Notes: generated from the letters alone by a model not told the origin. DNA of 64,000 nt from Pseudomonas paracarnis (GCF_904063055.1 NZ_CAJFCN010000011.1:1-64000); one strand, 5' to 3'; positions 16,996 through 26,456 are shown, numbered from the stretch's first letter. Numbers and translations are program-made.

Positions 16996-19320
16996 ATGGA
17001 CAGCATCAACAGCCGCATCGCCGAGGAACTCGGTGTACGCCCACAACAGGTCGAAGCGGCCGTCGCTCTACTGGATGAAGGCTCCACCGTGCCCTTCATC
17101 GCCCGTTACCGAAAAGAAGTAACCGGCAGCCTCGACGACACCCAACTGCGTCACCTGGAAGAGCGCCTGCGCTACCTGCGAGAACTCGACGAACGGCGTA
17201 TCAGCATCCTCGCCAGCATCGAGGAACAGGGCAAGTTGACTCCTCAACTGGAACGCGACATCAAACTCGCGGATACCAAGACCCGCCTCGAAGACCTTTA
17301 CCTGCCATACAAACAGAAACGTCGTACAAAGGGCCAGATCGCCCTGGAAGCCGGCCTGGGTGATTTGGCCGACGGCCTGTTCAACGACCCATCGCTGACC
17401 CCGGAAACCGAAGCCGCGCGCTTCATCGACGCGGAAAAAGGCGTCGCCGAGGTCAAGGCCGCCCTCGAGGGCGCCAAGTACATCCTGATGGAGCGCTTTG
17501 CCGAAAACGCCAGCCTCCTGGAAAAACTGCGTACCTACCTCAAGCAAGAAGCCATCCTCAGCGCCCGCGTTATCGCCGGCAAAGAGGAAGAAGGCGCCAA
17601 GTTCCGCGACTATTTCGAACATGACGAGCCGCTCAAAAGCATGCCGTCCCACCGCGCCCTGGCGATTTTCCGCGGCCGCAACGAAGGCATTCTCAGCTCC
17701 GCGTTGAAAGTCGGTGACGAGTTGCCGGGCACCATGCACCCGTGCGAAGGCATGATCGGTCAACAATTCGGCATCCAGAACCAGAACCGCCCGGCGGACA
17801 AGTGGCTCGGCGAAGTGGTGCGCTGGACCTGGAAGGTCAAGCTTTACACCCATCTGGAAACCGACCTGCTGGGCGAGCTGCGCGACGGCGCCGAAACCGA
17901 GGCGATCAACGTGTTCGCCCACAACCTGCACGATCTGCTGTTGGCCGCACCGGCCGGCCCGCGTGCCACCCTGGGCCTCGACCCGGGCCTGCGCACTGGT
18001 TGCAAGGTCGCGGTGGTCGACGCCACCGGCAAGCTGCTGGACCACGCCACCGTGTACCCACACGTACCGCACAACAAGTGGGACCAGACCCTCGCGATCC
18101 TGGCCGCCCTGTGCGCCAAGCATGCGGTGGACCTGATCGCCATCGGCAACGGCACCGCCAGCCGCGAAACCGACAAGCTGGCCGCCGAGCTGATCAAAAA
18201 ATACCCAGCCATGAAGATGACCAAGGTCATGGTCTCCGAAGCAGGCGCTTCGGTGTACTCGGCGTCGGAGCTGGCCTCCAAGGAATTCCCGGACCTCGAT
18301 GTGTCGATCCGTGGCGCGGTGTCCATCGCCCGTCGCCTGCAAGACCCGTTGGCCGAACTGGTGAAGATCGACCCTAAATCCATCGGCGTCGGCCAGTACC
18401 AGCACGACGTGTCGCAGCTGAAACTGGCACGCGGCCTGGATGCGGTGGTGGAAGACTGCGTAAACGCCGTGGGCGTGGATGTGAACACCGCGTCCGTGGC
18501 CCTGCTGGCGCGAATCTCCGGCCTCAACGCCACCCTGGCGCAGAACATCGTCAGCCATCGCGACGAAAATGGCGCGTTCAAAACCCGTGCTGCACTGAAA
18601 AAAGTCGCACGCCTGGGTGAAAAAACTTTTGAACAGGCTGCTGGTTTCTTACGCGTAATGAACGGTGACAACCCGCTGGACGCCTCTGCGGTTCACCCGG
18701 AAGCCTACCCATTGGTGCAACGCATTGCCGCCGAGACCGACCGCGATATCCGTTCGTTGATCGGTGATGCCGCGTTCCTCAAGCGCCTGGACCCCAAGAA
18801 GTACACCGACGAGACCTTCGGTGTGCCGACCATCACCGATATCCTGCAAGAACTGGAGAAACCGGGTCGCGACCCGCGCCCGGAGTTCAAGACCGCCGAG
18901 TTCCAGGACGGCGTCGAAGACCTCAAGGACCTGCAACCGGGCATGATCCTCGAAGGCGTGGTGACTAACGTGACCAACTTCGGCGCATTCGTGGACATCG
19001 GCGTGCATCAGGACGGTTTGGTACACATCTCCGCGCTTTCGGAGAAGTTCATCAAGGACCCACGTGAGGCTGTCAAAGCCGGTGACGTGGTCAAGGTCAA
19101 GGTCATGGAAGTCGACATCCCGCGCAAACGCGTCGGCCTGTCGATGCGCATGAGCGACACCCCCGGCGAAAAAATCGACGGTGCACGTGGTGCTCGCCCC
19201 GGTTCGACGCCGCGCCAGTCGCAGAACAACGCGCCGCGCAAGGAAACCGCGACTGCCGCGCCAAGCAACAACGCCATGGCGTCGCTGTTTGCCAACGCTA
19301 AACAGCTGAAGAAGCGTTGA
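16996..19320 (+). CDS. tex: Tex-family S1-domain transcription accessory protein
   Basis: 774 residues from ATG 16996 (MDSINSRIAEELGV), preceded by AGGTGG at good spacing. Domain order fits Tex: an N-terminal helical region, a YqgF-like RNase H fold around LGLDPGLRTGCKVAVVD, helix-hairpin-helix segments (NTASVALLARISGLNATLAQ) and a C-terminal S1 domain (GMILEGVVTNVTNFGAFVDI). The Pro/Ala/Asn-rich tail is low complexity. Tex binds nucleic acid and affects transcription and ribosome-associated processes. It overlaps the following thioesterase gene by one base, so the two form an operon. Confidence 0.95.
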   Translation: MDSINSRIAEELGVRPQQVEAAVALLDEGSTVPFIARYRKEVTGSLDDTQLRHLEERLRYLRELDERRISILASIEEQGKLTPQLERDIKLADTKTRLEDLYLPYKQKRRTKGQIALEAGLGDLADGLFNDPSLTPETEAARFIDAEKGVAEVKAALEGAKYILMERFAENASLLEKLRTYLKQEAILSARVIAGKEEEGAKFRDYFEHDEPLKSMPSHRALAIFRGRNEGILSSALKVGDELPGTMHPCEGMIGQQFGIQNQNRPADKWLGEVVRWTWKVKLYTHLETDLLGELRDGAETEAINVFAHNLHDLLLAAPAGPRATLGLDPGLRTGCKVAVVDATGKLLDHATVYPHVPHNKWDQTLAILAALCAKHAVDLIAIGNGTASRETDKLAAELIKKYPAMKMTKVMVSEAGASVYSASELASKEFPDLDVSIRGAVSIARRLQDPLAELVKIDPKSIGVGQYQHDVSQLKLARGLDAVVEDCVNAVGVDVNTASVALLARISGLNATLAQNIVSHRDENGAFKTRAALKKVARLGEKTFEQAAGFLRVMNGDNPLDASAVHPEAYPLVQRIAAETDRDIRSLIGDAAFLKRLDPKKYTDETFGVPTITDILQELEKPGRDPRPEFKTAEFQDGVEDLKDLQPGMILEGVVTNVTNFGAFVDIGVHQDGLVHISALSEKFIKDPREAVKAGDVVKVKVMEVDIPRKRVGLSMRMSDTPGEKIDGARGARPGSTPRQSQNNAPRKETATAAPSNNAMASLFANAKQLKKR

Positions 19321-19703
19321 TGGAGATTCCGGCCGGTTTGACCCAGAGCGCATTCAGCGAACTGATCGGCTGCCGCCTGCAACGCCTGGAAGAGGGCGTT
19401 GCCGAGGTGGCCCTGACCCTGGAGCCGCACCTGCGCAACCGCGCGGGCAAGCTCCATGGCGGGGCGATTTTCAGCCTGGTGGATATAACCATGGGCCTGG
19501 CGTGTTCCAGCGCCCACGGTTTCGACCAGCAGAGCGCCACCATCGAATGCAAGATCAACTATATTCGCGCCGTGGAAGACGGTGATGTGCTGTGCACCAG
19601 CCGGGTGATCCACACCGGTCGCCGCACCCTGGTGGTCGAGGCCGACGTGTACCAAGGCGAAAGACTTGTCGCAAAAGCACAGGGCACGTTCGCTGTCCTA
19701 TAG
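19320..19703 (+). CDS. PaaI-type hotdog thioesterase
   Basis: 127 residues, a single hotdog domain. The PaaI motif NRAGKLHGGAIFSLVDITMG (about 40-59) is complete, with the conserved HGGAIFSLVD loop. It should hydrolyse an acyl or aryl thioester of CoA in the cytoplasm. The ATG overlaps the tex stop (TGATG); translation is probably coupled. An in-frame TTG three bases earlier lies within the tex stop and is less likely. The substrate is not predictable. Confidence 0.88.
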   Translation: MEIPAGLTQSAFSELIGCRLQRLEEGVAEVALTLEPHLRNRAGKLHGGAIFSLVDITMGLACSSAHGFDQQSATIECKINYIRAVEDGDVLCTSRVIHTGRRTLVVEADVYQGERLVAKAQGTFAVL

Positions 19704-19917
19704 CTCCCCACCCCCGATTTGAGTTAATTTCGGCGCTGCGATAACAGCGTCGGAATTTTCTCGCTGCGCTGTAGCCCAATTCATGGAGTGAAGTCGGCAA
19801 ATTCAGAGCGGGTCAAATCGACTCAAAACCAGGCGATCACGCCAGTTTCCACTTCACCCTTGTAGACCGTCCTGCCCACCCCCATATTGGGGCGACTGAC
19901 GCGTGAAGGAATCCAAC

Positions 19918-21501
19918 TTGAGCGAACTTCTCAACCGCCGCCTGGCCCTGCTCGGCAAGCGCGAACACCTCTCCCTGCTAGAGCAATGCTTGCACGGCAT
20001 CGAGCGCGAATGCCTGCGCGTCACCAGTGAGGGTCGCCTGGCGCAAACGCCACACCCCGAAGCATTGGGCGCCGCGTTGACCAACGAACAGATCACCACC
20101 GACTACTCGGAATCGCTGCTGGAGTTCATCACCCCAGCCCTGCCGAACCCGGCCGATACCCTGAGCAGCCTGGACAAGATCCATCGCTTTGCCTACACCA
20201 AGCTGGGCAGCGAATACCTGTGGAGCCCCTCGATGCCGTGCCCGTTGCCGGCCGAGGAAGATATTCCGATTGCCTACTACGGCACCTCCAATATCGGCCA
20301 GCTCAAGTACGTGTACCGCAAGGGCCTGGCCCTGCGTTACGGCAAAACCATGCAGTGCATCGCGGGCATCCACTACAACTTTTCCCTGCCGGAACAGTTG
20401 TGGCCATTGCTCAAGGAAACAGAAGGATTTGTCGGCACCGACCGTGACTATCAGTCCACGGCCTACATCGCGCTGATCCGTAATTTCCGTCGCTACAGCT
20501 GGCTGTTGATGTACCTGTTCGGCGCCTCGCCAGCTCTGGACGCCGGCTTCCTGCGGGGGCGCTCGCATCAGCTTGAAGTCCTGGATGCCGACACCCTGTA
20601 CCTGCCCTACGCCACCAGCCTGCGCATGAGCGACCTGGGTTACCAGAGCAACGCCCAGGCCGGTCTGACGCCGTGCTACAACGACTTGGCCAGCTACACC
20701 GACAGCCTGCGCGAAGCGGTGGCAACACCCTACGCGCCGTACGTTGAAGTCGGCACGCACAAGGATGGCGAGTGGGTGCAGCTCAATACCAACATCCTGC
20801 AGATCGAAAACGAGTACTACTCCAACATCCGTCCCAAGCGCGTGACCTACACCGGCGAGCGGCCGATCCAGGCGTTGATGGCCCGCGGCATCCAGTACAT
20901 CGAAGTACGCTGCCTGGACATCAACCCGTTCTTGCCGATGGGTATCGATCTGCCGGAATCACGGTTCCTCGACGCATTCCTGCTGTACTGCGCACTGAAC
21001 GACAGCCCACTGTTCGCCAACAACGAGTGCGGCAACGCCACCTCCAACTTCCTCAGCGTGGTCAAGGAAGGTCGCCGTCCTGGCCTGCAATTGCAGCGTG
21101 ACGGCCAGCCGGTGGACATGAAGGAGTGGGCGGCCGAGTTGCTGGAGAAGATTAGCCCGCTGGCCGCCCTGCTCGATCAGAGCCACGGCATCACCGAACA
21201 CAGCGAGGCACTGGACGCCCAGTTGGCCAAGGTCAAGGACCCGTCCCTGACACCGTCGGCTCAGGTGTTGGCAGCCATGGCTGAGCGCAAGGAAAGCTTT
21301 GCGCAGTTCTCTCTGCATCAAAGCGAAGTGCATGCCGAGTACTTCCGCAAGGAGCCTTTGGCGCCTGAGGAACAAGCGCACTTTGAAGAACTGGCCCGTG
21401 CCTCGCTGGCGCAGCAGGCGGAGCTGGAACAGAACGAAGTGGGCGATTTCGATGTGTTTGTCGGCTCGTACCAGGCAAGCATCCTGGCCATCAGCAACTA
21501 A
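19918..21501 (+). CDS. gshA: Glutamate-cysteine ligase
   Basis: 527 residues, matching the gamma-proteobacterial type 1 enzyme. It joins L-glutamate and L-cysteine with ATP, the first step of glutathione synthesis. Recognisable segments are CLHGIERECLRV near the N-terminus, TDYSESLLEFITP, the SPSMPCPLP stretch and the central RYGKTMQCIAGIHYNFS. I start at TTG 19918 because AAGGA lies 8 bases upstream and MSELLNRRLALLG matches the family N-terminus; a GTG at 19903 would add five unsupported residues. It sits at the border of a run of sulfur genes, but its position after tex is common in Pseudomonas. Confidence 0.96.
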   Translation: MSELLNRRLALLGKREHLSLLEQCLHGIERECLRVTSEGRLAQTPHPEALGAALTNEQITTDYSESLLEFITPALPNPADTLSSLDKIHRFAYTKLGSEYLWSPSMPCPLPAEEDIPIAYYGTSNIGQLKYVYRKGLALRYGKTMQCIAGIHYNFSLPEQLWPLLKETEGFVGTDRDYQSTAYIALIRNFRRYSWLLMYLFGASPALDAGFLRGRSHQLEVLDADTLYLPYATSLRMSDLGYQSNAQAGLTPCYNDLASYTDSLREAVATPYAPYVEVGTHKDGEWVQLNTNILQIENEYYSNIRPKRVTYTGERPIQALMARGIQYIEVRCLDINPFLPMGIDLPESRFLDAFLLYCALNDSPLFANNECGNATSNFLSVVKEGRRPGLQLQRDGQPVDMKEWAAELLEKISPLAALLDQSHGITEHSEALDAQLAKVKDPSLTPSAQVLAAMAERKESFAQFSLHQSEVHAEYFRKEPLAPEEQAHFEELARASLAQQAELEQNEVGDFDVFVGSYQASILAISN

Positions 21502-21518
21502 CCTCAGGCTCGCTCCCC

Positions 21519-21623
21519 TGTGGGAGCTGGCTTGTGTGGGAGCTGGCTTGCCTGGGATATCGGTGGGTCAGCAACCCACCTGTTGACAGATACACCGCTA
21601 TCGCAGGCAAGCCAGCGCCCACA
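21519..21623. repeat. REP inverted pair with a 16-base internal duplication
   Basis: The left copy begins with TGTGGGAGCTGGCTTG repeated twice in tandem (21519-21534 and 21535-21550). The right copy is inverted and ends GCCAGCGCCCACA. The duplication looks like slippage within a REP. Confidence 0.8.
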
Positions 21624-21672
21624 TTATTTTTGCCAGCCTGAAAACAGGCTTCGCCATTTCCCCTCATAAGCT

Positions 21673-21701
21673 AATTCGAAAAAGTTATTTATTTTCGAAT
21701 T
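21673..21701 (+). promoter_or_regulatory. AT-rich inverted repeat upstream of tauA, candidate CysB-type site
   Basis: Perfect 10-base arms AATTCGAAAA and TTTTCGAATT are separated by nine AT-rich bases. It lies about 60 bases upstream of the tauA start, where a sulfur-starvation activator would act. Part of it (ATTCnnAAAAGTTA then TTTATTT) recurs upstream of the sfnB-type genes. The regulator is inferred. Confidence 0.5.
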
Positions 21702-21761
21702 CTTAGATCATTTAGTCTCCTCTCACGCCGACCCTCGGCCGCCTGATTGAGGAGCTTCCCC

Positions 21762-22739
21762 TTGAAACTGTTGACCCCTCTGCGCCTGTTGGCCGCATTG
21801 TCCCTGGCCGGTGCCAGCCTGTTTGCCCAGGCGGCGGATGTGACCATTGCGTACCAGACCACCGTGGACCCGGCCAAAGTCGCCCAAGCCGACGGCGCCT
21901 ATGAAAAAGCCACCAACGCCAAGATCGACTGGCGCAAATTCGACAATGGCGCCGACATCATCGCCGCCATCGCTTCGGGCGACGTGCAAATCGGCTACCT
22001 CGGTTCCAGCCCGCTGACCGCCGCAATAACCCGCAAAGTCCCGGTGCAAACCTTCCTCGTCGCCACCCAGATCGGCGGCGCCGAAGCCTTGGTGGCGCGT
22101 AACGGCTCGGGGATCAACAGCCCGCAGGACCTGGTCGGCAAAAAAATCGCTGTGCCCTTCGTTTCCACCGGCCACTACAGCCTGCTCGCTGCCCTGAAGC
22201 ACTGGAACATCGACCCGGCCAAAGTCACCATCCTCAACCTGGCCCCGCCCGCCATCATCGCCGCCTGGAAGCGCGGTGATATCGACGCCACCTACGTGTG
22301 GGACCCGGCCCTGGGCGTGGCCAAAGAAACCGGCAAGGTGCTGATCACCTCCGGCGAACTGGCCAAGTTCGGCGCGCCGACGTTCGATGCCTGGATCGTG
22401 CGCAAGGATTTTGCCGAGAAGCACCCAGAGATCGTCACCGCCTTTGCCAAGGTCACTCTGGATGCCTACGCCGCCTACCGCAAAGACCCACAAGCCTGGC
22501 TTGCCGATACCGGCAACGTCGACAAACTGGTGAAACTCTCCGGCGCCAAGGCCAGCGATATCCCGTTGCTGCTGCAAGGCAACGTCTACCCGTTGGCCGC
22601 CGACCAGGTAACCCTGTTGGGAGCGCCAACCACCAAGGCCGTCACCGACACCGCTGCGTTCCTCAAGGAACAAGGCAAGGTCGAGGCCGTGCTGCCCGAC
22701 TACGCCCCTTACGTCAGCGCCAAGTTCATTACCAACTGA
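21762..22739 (+). CDS. tauA: Taurine ABC transporter, periplasmic binding protein
   Basis: 325 residues from TTG 21762, chosen because GGAG sits 8 bases upstream; an earlier in-frame TTG at 21747 overlaps that site. A signal peptide (LLTPLRLLAALSLAGASLFAQA) is followed by an NMT1/SsuA-like sulfonate-binding fold. Typical segments are VTIAYQTTVDPAKVAQADG, IASGDVQIGYLGSSPLTAA and GDIDATYVWDPALG. It binds taurine in the periplasm and delivers it to TauBC. First gene of tauABCD; sulfate starvation control is expected from the family and fits the AT-rich inverted repeat upstream. Confidence 0.94.
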   Translation: MKLLTPLRLLAALSLAGASLFAQAADVTIAYQTTVDPAKVAQADGAYEKATNAKIDWRKFDNGADIIAAIASGDVQIGYLGSSPLTAAITRKVPVQTFLVATQIGGAEALVARNGSGINSPQDLVGKKIAVPFVSTGHYSLLAALKHWNIDPAKVTILNLAPPAIIAAWKRGDIDATYVWDPALGVAKETGKVLITSGELAKFGAPTFDAWIVRKDFAEKHPEIVTAFAKVTLDAYAAYRKDPQAWLADTGNVDKLVKLSGAKASDIPLLLQGNVYPLAADQVTLLGAPTTKAVTDTAAFLKEQGKVEAVLPDYAPYVSAKFITN

Positions 22740-22756
22740 CCCAGGAGTTCACTGCG

Positions 22757-23536
22757 ATGGCCTTGCTACAACTGGAGCGCATCAGCGCACAGTACCCAGG
22801 CGCCCCGGAACCGGTACTGTCCGATATTTCACTGGAGCTTGGGCCCCAGCAACTGCTGGTTGCCCTGGGCCCGTCCGGCAGTGGCAAGACGTCGTTGTTG
22901 AACCTGATTGCCGGCTTTGTCGAACCGTCTGCCGGGCGTATCACCCTCGATGGCGTGCCGGTCAAGGGTCCCAGCGCCGAGCGCGGCGTGGTGTTCCAGG
23001 ACGACGCCCTGCTGCCCTGGCAGGACGTGCTGGCCAACGTCGCCTTTGGCCTGGAACTGGCCGGCGTGCCCAAGGCGCAGCGCGAAGTGCGCGCCCGCGA
23101 AATGCTCGCGCTGGTGGACCTGGCCGGTTTCGACAGCCGGCGCATCTGGCAGCTCTCGGGCGGCCAGAAACAGCGCGTCGGCCTGGCCCGCGCCTTGGCG
23201 GCCGACCCTCGCGTATTGCTGATGGACGAACCCTTCGGCGCGCTGGATGCCTTTACCCGCGAACAAATGCAGGAGTTGCTGCTGCAAGTGTGGCGGCGCA
23301 CGGCCAAGCCGGTATTCCTGATTACCCATGACATTGAAGAGGCGGTGTTTCTGGCCACGGACCTGATCCTGCTGGCGCCCAACCCCGGCCAGATCGTCGA
23401 ACGCCTGCAGCTGGATTTCGGCCAACGTTACGCCGCCGGTGAATCAGCCCGCGCAATCAAGTCCGACCCGCGCTTTATCGAAACCCGTGAACATGTGCTG
23501 GGCAAAGTGTTCTCCCAACGGCAGGTGTACGCATGA
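22757..23536 (+). CDS. tauB: Taurine ABC transporter, ATPase
   Basis: 259 residues from ATG 22757, with CAGGAG about 9 bases upstream. Walker A GPSGSGKT lies at 38-45, the Q-loop near VVFQDDALLPW, the signature LSGGQKQRVGLARALA, Walker B LLMDEPFGALD and the switch His in LITHDIEEAV. QDDALLPW is typical of the nitrate/sulfonate/taurine ATPase group. An open frame runs further upstream through the end of tauA, but it is only the other frame of that gene. It overlaps tauC by four bases. Confidence 0.95.
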   Translation: MALLQLERISAQYPGAPEPVLSDISLELGPQQLLVALGPSGSGKTSLLNLIAGFVEPSAGRITLDGVPVKGPSAERGVVFQDDALLPWQDVLANVAFGLELAGVPKAQREVRAREMLALVDLAGFDSRRIWQLSGGQKQRVGLARALAADPRVLLMDEPFGALDAFTREQMQELLLQVWRRTAKPVFLITHDIEEAVFLATDLILLAPNPGQIVERLQLDFGQRYAAGESARAIKSDPRFIETREHVLGKVFSQRQVYA

Positions 23537-24369
23537 GCAGCTACGAACTTCCCGCCACGGCCAGCAAGGCGGTGGCACCTGTCGTTATTCCGGTACGCCG
23601 CAGCCTGAGCACGCGTTGGATCAGCGTGCTGACCCTGGTGGCCTTGCTCGCCCTCTGGTGGGCCGTCACCGCCACCGGTTTGATCGAACCTCTGTTCCTG
23701 CCGCCACCATCGGCAGTGTTGCAAAAAGGCTGGCTGCTGGCGACCACCGGCTACATGGATTCCACCTTGTGGCAGCACCTGGGCGCGAGCTTGAGCCGCA
23801 TCGGCCTGGGCCTGGGCTTTGCGGTGCTGACCGCCGTGCCGGTGGGGATTGCCATCGGAGCCAACCGCATTGCCCGAGGCATTTTCGATCCGTTGATCGA
23901 GTTCTACCGGCCAATTCCGCCGCTGGCCTACCTGCCGCTGATCGTAATCTGGTGCGGCATTGGCGAGCTGTCCAAGGTGCTGCTGATTTACCTGGCGATT
24001 TTCGCCCCGATTGCCATCGCGACCGCAACCGGGGTGCGCACCGTCGACCCTGCCAAGCTGAGGGCCGCGCAGTCGCTGGGCGCAACCCGCGCACAACTGA
24101 TTCGCCATGTGATCCTGCCCAGCGCCCTGCCCGACATCCTCACCGGTGTGCGTATCGGCCTGGGTGTGGGCTGGTCGACCCTGGTCGCCGCCGAGCTGAT
24201 TGCCGCCACCAGCGGCCTGGGCTTCATGGTGCAGTCGGCGGCGCAGTTTCTGGTCACCGATGTGGTGGTTCTGGGCATCCTGGTCATCGCCCTGATCGCC
24301 TTCGCCATGGAAATGGGCCTGCGCGCCCTGCAGCGTAAATTAGTGCCCTGGCATGGCCAGGCACACTGA
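23533..24369 (+). CDS. tauC: Taurine ABC transporter, permease
   Basis: 278 residues with about six membrane helices of the BPD_transp_1 fold. The EAA loop reads AAQSLGATRAQLIRHVILPSALP, the contact to TauB. RPIPPLAYLPLIVIW is the typical segment of the SsuC/TauC branch. The start overlaps the tauB stop (ATGA). Inner-membrane channel for taurine. Confidence 0.95.
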   Translation: MSSYELPATASKAVAPVVIPVRRSLSTRWISVLTLVALLALWWAVTATGLIEPLFLPPPSAVLQKGWLLATTGYMDSTLWQHLGASLSRIGLGLGFAVLTAVPVGIAIGANRIARGIFDPLIEFYRPIPPLAYLPLIVIWCGIGELSKVLLIYLAIFAPIAIATATGVRTVDPAKLRAAQSLGATRAQLIRHVILPSALPDILTGVRIGLGVGWSTLVAAELIAATSGLGFMVQSAAQFLVTDVVVLGILVIALIAFAMEMGLRALQRKLVPWHGQAH

Positions 24370-24383
24370 GTGAAGAATCCACA

Positions 24384-25220
24384 ATGAGCAGCCTGACCGT
24401 TACCCCATTAAGCACCGCCCTGGGCGCCCAGATCAGTGGCGTCGACATCACCCAGCCGCTGAACCCTGAACAGCGCGACGCCATTGAACAGGCGTTGCTC
24501 GACTATTCGGTGCTGTTCTTCCGCGACCAGCCGATCACCCCGCAGCAACAGGCACGCTTCGCGGCCAATTTTGGCGACCTGCACATCCATCCGATCTATC
24601 CCAACGTGCCGGAACAGCCGCAAGTGCTGATCCTCGACACCGCGGTCACCGACGTGCGTGACAACGCCGTTTGGCATACCGACGTGACCTTCCTGCCCAC
24701 GCCGGCCCTGGGCGCGGTGCTCAGTGCCAAGCTGCTGCCGGCGTTTGGCGGCGATACCTTGTGGGCCAGTGGCATTGCGGCGTATGAGGCACTGTCCGAG
24801 CCGTTAAAGCGCATGCTCGATGGCCTCACCGCCACACACGATTTCACCAAGTCGTTCCCGCTGGAGCGCTTTGGCAACACCGCCGAAGACCTTGCGCGCT
24901 GGGAAGCAACCCGCAAGAAAAACCCGCCGCTATCGCACCCAGTCGTGCGCACACATCCGGTGAGTGGGCGTAAATCGCTGTTCGTCAGCGACGGATTCAC
25001 CACCCGAATCAATGAACTGGAACCGGCCGAAAGCGAGGCCATTCTCAAGCTGCTGTTCGCCCACGCCACCCGCCCGGAATTCACCATCCGCTGGCGCTGG
25101 CAGGAAAATGACGTTGCGTTCTGGGATAACCGCGTCACCCAGCATTACGCCGTGGATGACTACCGGCCGCAGCGGCGGGTGATGCACCGGGCGACGATTC
25201 TTGGGGATGTGCCGTTCTAA
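24384..25220 (+). CDS. tauD: Taurine dioxygenase
   Basis: 278 residues. It uses Fe(II), O2 and 2-oxoglutarate to oxidise taurine to aminoacetaldehyde and sulfite, feeding sulfite to cysteine synthesis. The metal triad is complete: H98 and D100 in VWHTD, and H254 in TQHYA; R265 and R269 near the C-terminus can bind 2-oxoglutarate. Spacing agrees with E. coli TauD (H99, D101, H255). It lies 14 bases after tauC and ends the operon; a palindromic repeat follows. Confidence 0.96.
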   Translation: MSSLTVTPLSTALGAQISGVDITQPLNPEQRDAIEQALLDYSVLFFRDQPITPQQQARFAANFGDLHIHPIYPNVPEQPQVLILDTAVTDVRDNAVWHTDVTFLPTPALGAVLSAKLLPAFGGDTLWASGIAAYEALSEPLKRMLDGLTATHDFTKSFPLERFGNTAEDLARWEATRKKNPPLSHPVVRTHPVSGRKSLFVSDGFTTRINELEPAESEAILKLLFAHATRPEFTIRWRWQENDVAFWDNRVTQHYAVDDYRPQRRVMHRATILGDVPF

Positions 25221-25232
25221 CGCTTGGCGACA

Positions 25233-25344
25233 GATCGTTCCCACGCTCTGCGTGGGAACGCCTCCTGTGACGCTCTGCGTCACGACTTTAAAGCGGACGC
25301 CGAGCGTCCGGGGCTGCATTCCCACGCAGAGCGTGGGAACGATC
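25233..25344. repeat. GTTCCCACGC-family palindromic element, copy A
   Basis: 112 bases with perfect 26-base inverted ends (25233-25258 and 25319-25344) that begin GATCGTTCCCACGC. Each end is itself nearly palindromic, and two smaller palindromes (GTGACGCTCTGCGTCAC and GGACGCCGAGCGTCC) lie inside. Two other copies occur in the window. It has no coding capacity. Confidence 0.85.
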
Positions 25345-25360
25345 AACCAGTGGTGTAAGG

Positions 25361-26398
25361 TTATTCAGCAGTGGACGGTTTTTCCCACAGGTTGATCCCA
25401 CCTTCCTGCGCAAACCGATCAATCTCCGCCAGTTCTTGCGCACTGAAGCTCAAGTTCTTCAACGCCCCGACGTTCTCGATAATCTGTTCCGGCCGGCTTG
25501 CGCCGATCAGCGCACTGGTTACCCGTGGATCACGTAATGTCCACGCCAACGCCAACTGGGCCAGGCTCTGGCCACGGCGCTTGGCGATTTCATTCAGGCC
25601 GCGTACATGGGCGATGTTGGCTTCGGACAGGTGCTGGGCCTGCAACGAGCCACCACCCGGACGGTTCACCCGAGCATCGGCCGGTACGCCATTGAGGTAT
25701 TTATCGGTCAACAAACCCTGGGCCAGCGGCGTGAAAGCGATCACCCCGGCGCCGAGTTCTTCAGTGGTCTCCAGCAGGTCTTTTTCCACCCAACGGTTGA
25801 GCAGGTTATAGGCCGGCTGGTGGATCAACAGCGGCACTTTCCACTCTTTGAGCAGCGCCGCCATTTCGCGGGTTTTTACCCCGGAGTAAGACGAGATACC
25901 GATGTACAACGCCTTGCCTTGCTGCACGGCGGTGGCAAGGGCGCTGGCGGTCTCTTCCAGCGGCGTATCGGGGTCGAAACGGTGCGAATAGAAGATATCC
26001 ACATAATCGACGCCCAGGCGTTGCAGGCTCTGGTCCAGGCTGGCCAACACGTATTTGCGCGAACCACCACCCTGGCCGTAAGGACCGGGCCACATGTCCC
26101 AACCGGCTTTGCTGGAAATGATTAATTCGTCGCGGTAATGCTTGAAGTCTTCGCGCAGCAAACGGCCGAAGTTGATCTCGGCGCTGCCATAGGGCGGGCC
26201 GTAGTTGTTAGCCAGGTCGAAGTGGTTGATGCCCAGGTCGAACGCCGTGCGCAGCAACGCGCGCTGGGTGTCGATCGGGGTGCTGTCGCCAAAGTTGTGC
26301 CACAACCCCAGGGACAGGGCTGGTAGCACCAATCCACTGCGGCCTACGCGGCGATAGGGAATAGATTCATAGCGGTTTTCGGCAGCAATGTACGTCAT
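25361..26398 (-). CDS. mgrA: Aldo/keto reductase, L-glyceraldehyde 3-phosphate reductase type
   Basis: 345 residues. The AKR catalytic tetrad is recognisable: Asp in INHFDLANNYG, Tyr in the same segment, Lys in IISSKAGWDMW and His in IFYSHRFDP. The PGPYGQGGGSRKYV insertion is typical of the YghZ/GpR branch that reduces L-glyceraldehyde 3-phosphate and methylglyoxal. The NADPH site IGASRPEQI lies near the C-terminus. It acts in carbonyl detoxification in the cytoplasm. It appears monocistronic and is unrelated to its sulfur neighbours. Confidence 0.88.
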   Translation of the reverse strand: MTYIAAENRYESIPYRRVGRSGLVLPALSLGLWHNFGDSTPIDTQRALLRTAFDLGINHFDLANNYGPPYGSAEINFGRLLREDFKHYRDELIISSKAGWDMWPGPYGQGGGSRKYVLASLDQSLQRLGVDYVDIFYSHRFDPDTPLEETASALATAVQQGKALYIGISSYSGVKTREMAALLKEWKVPLLIHQPAYNLLNRWVEKDLLETTEELGAGVIAFTPLAQGLLTDKYLNGVPADARVNRPGGGSLQAQHLSEANIAHVRGLNEIAKRRGQSLAQLALAWTLRDPRVTSALIGASRPEQIIENVGALKNLSFSAQELAEIDRFAQEGGINLWEKPSTAE

Positions 26399-26427
26399 CG
26401 AATCCTCTCTTGATCTAGGGCAAATAA

Positions 26428-26456
26428 GGCCCGGGAATAAGCATATTCCCGGGCCT
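26428..26456 (-). terminator. Rho-independent terminator of betT
   Basis: Arms GGCCCGGGAATA and its near-perfect complement surround AGCA. On the minus strand the stem is followed by TTATTTG. It lies just beyond the end of the leftward betT gene. Confidence 0.75.
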
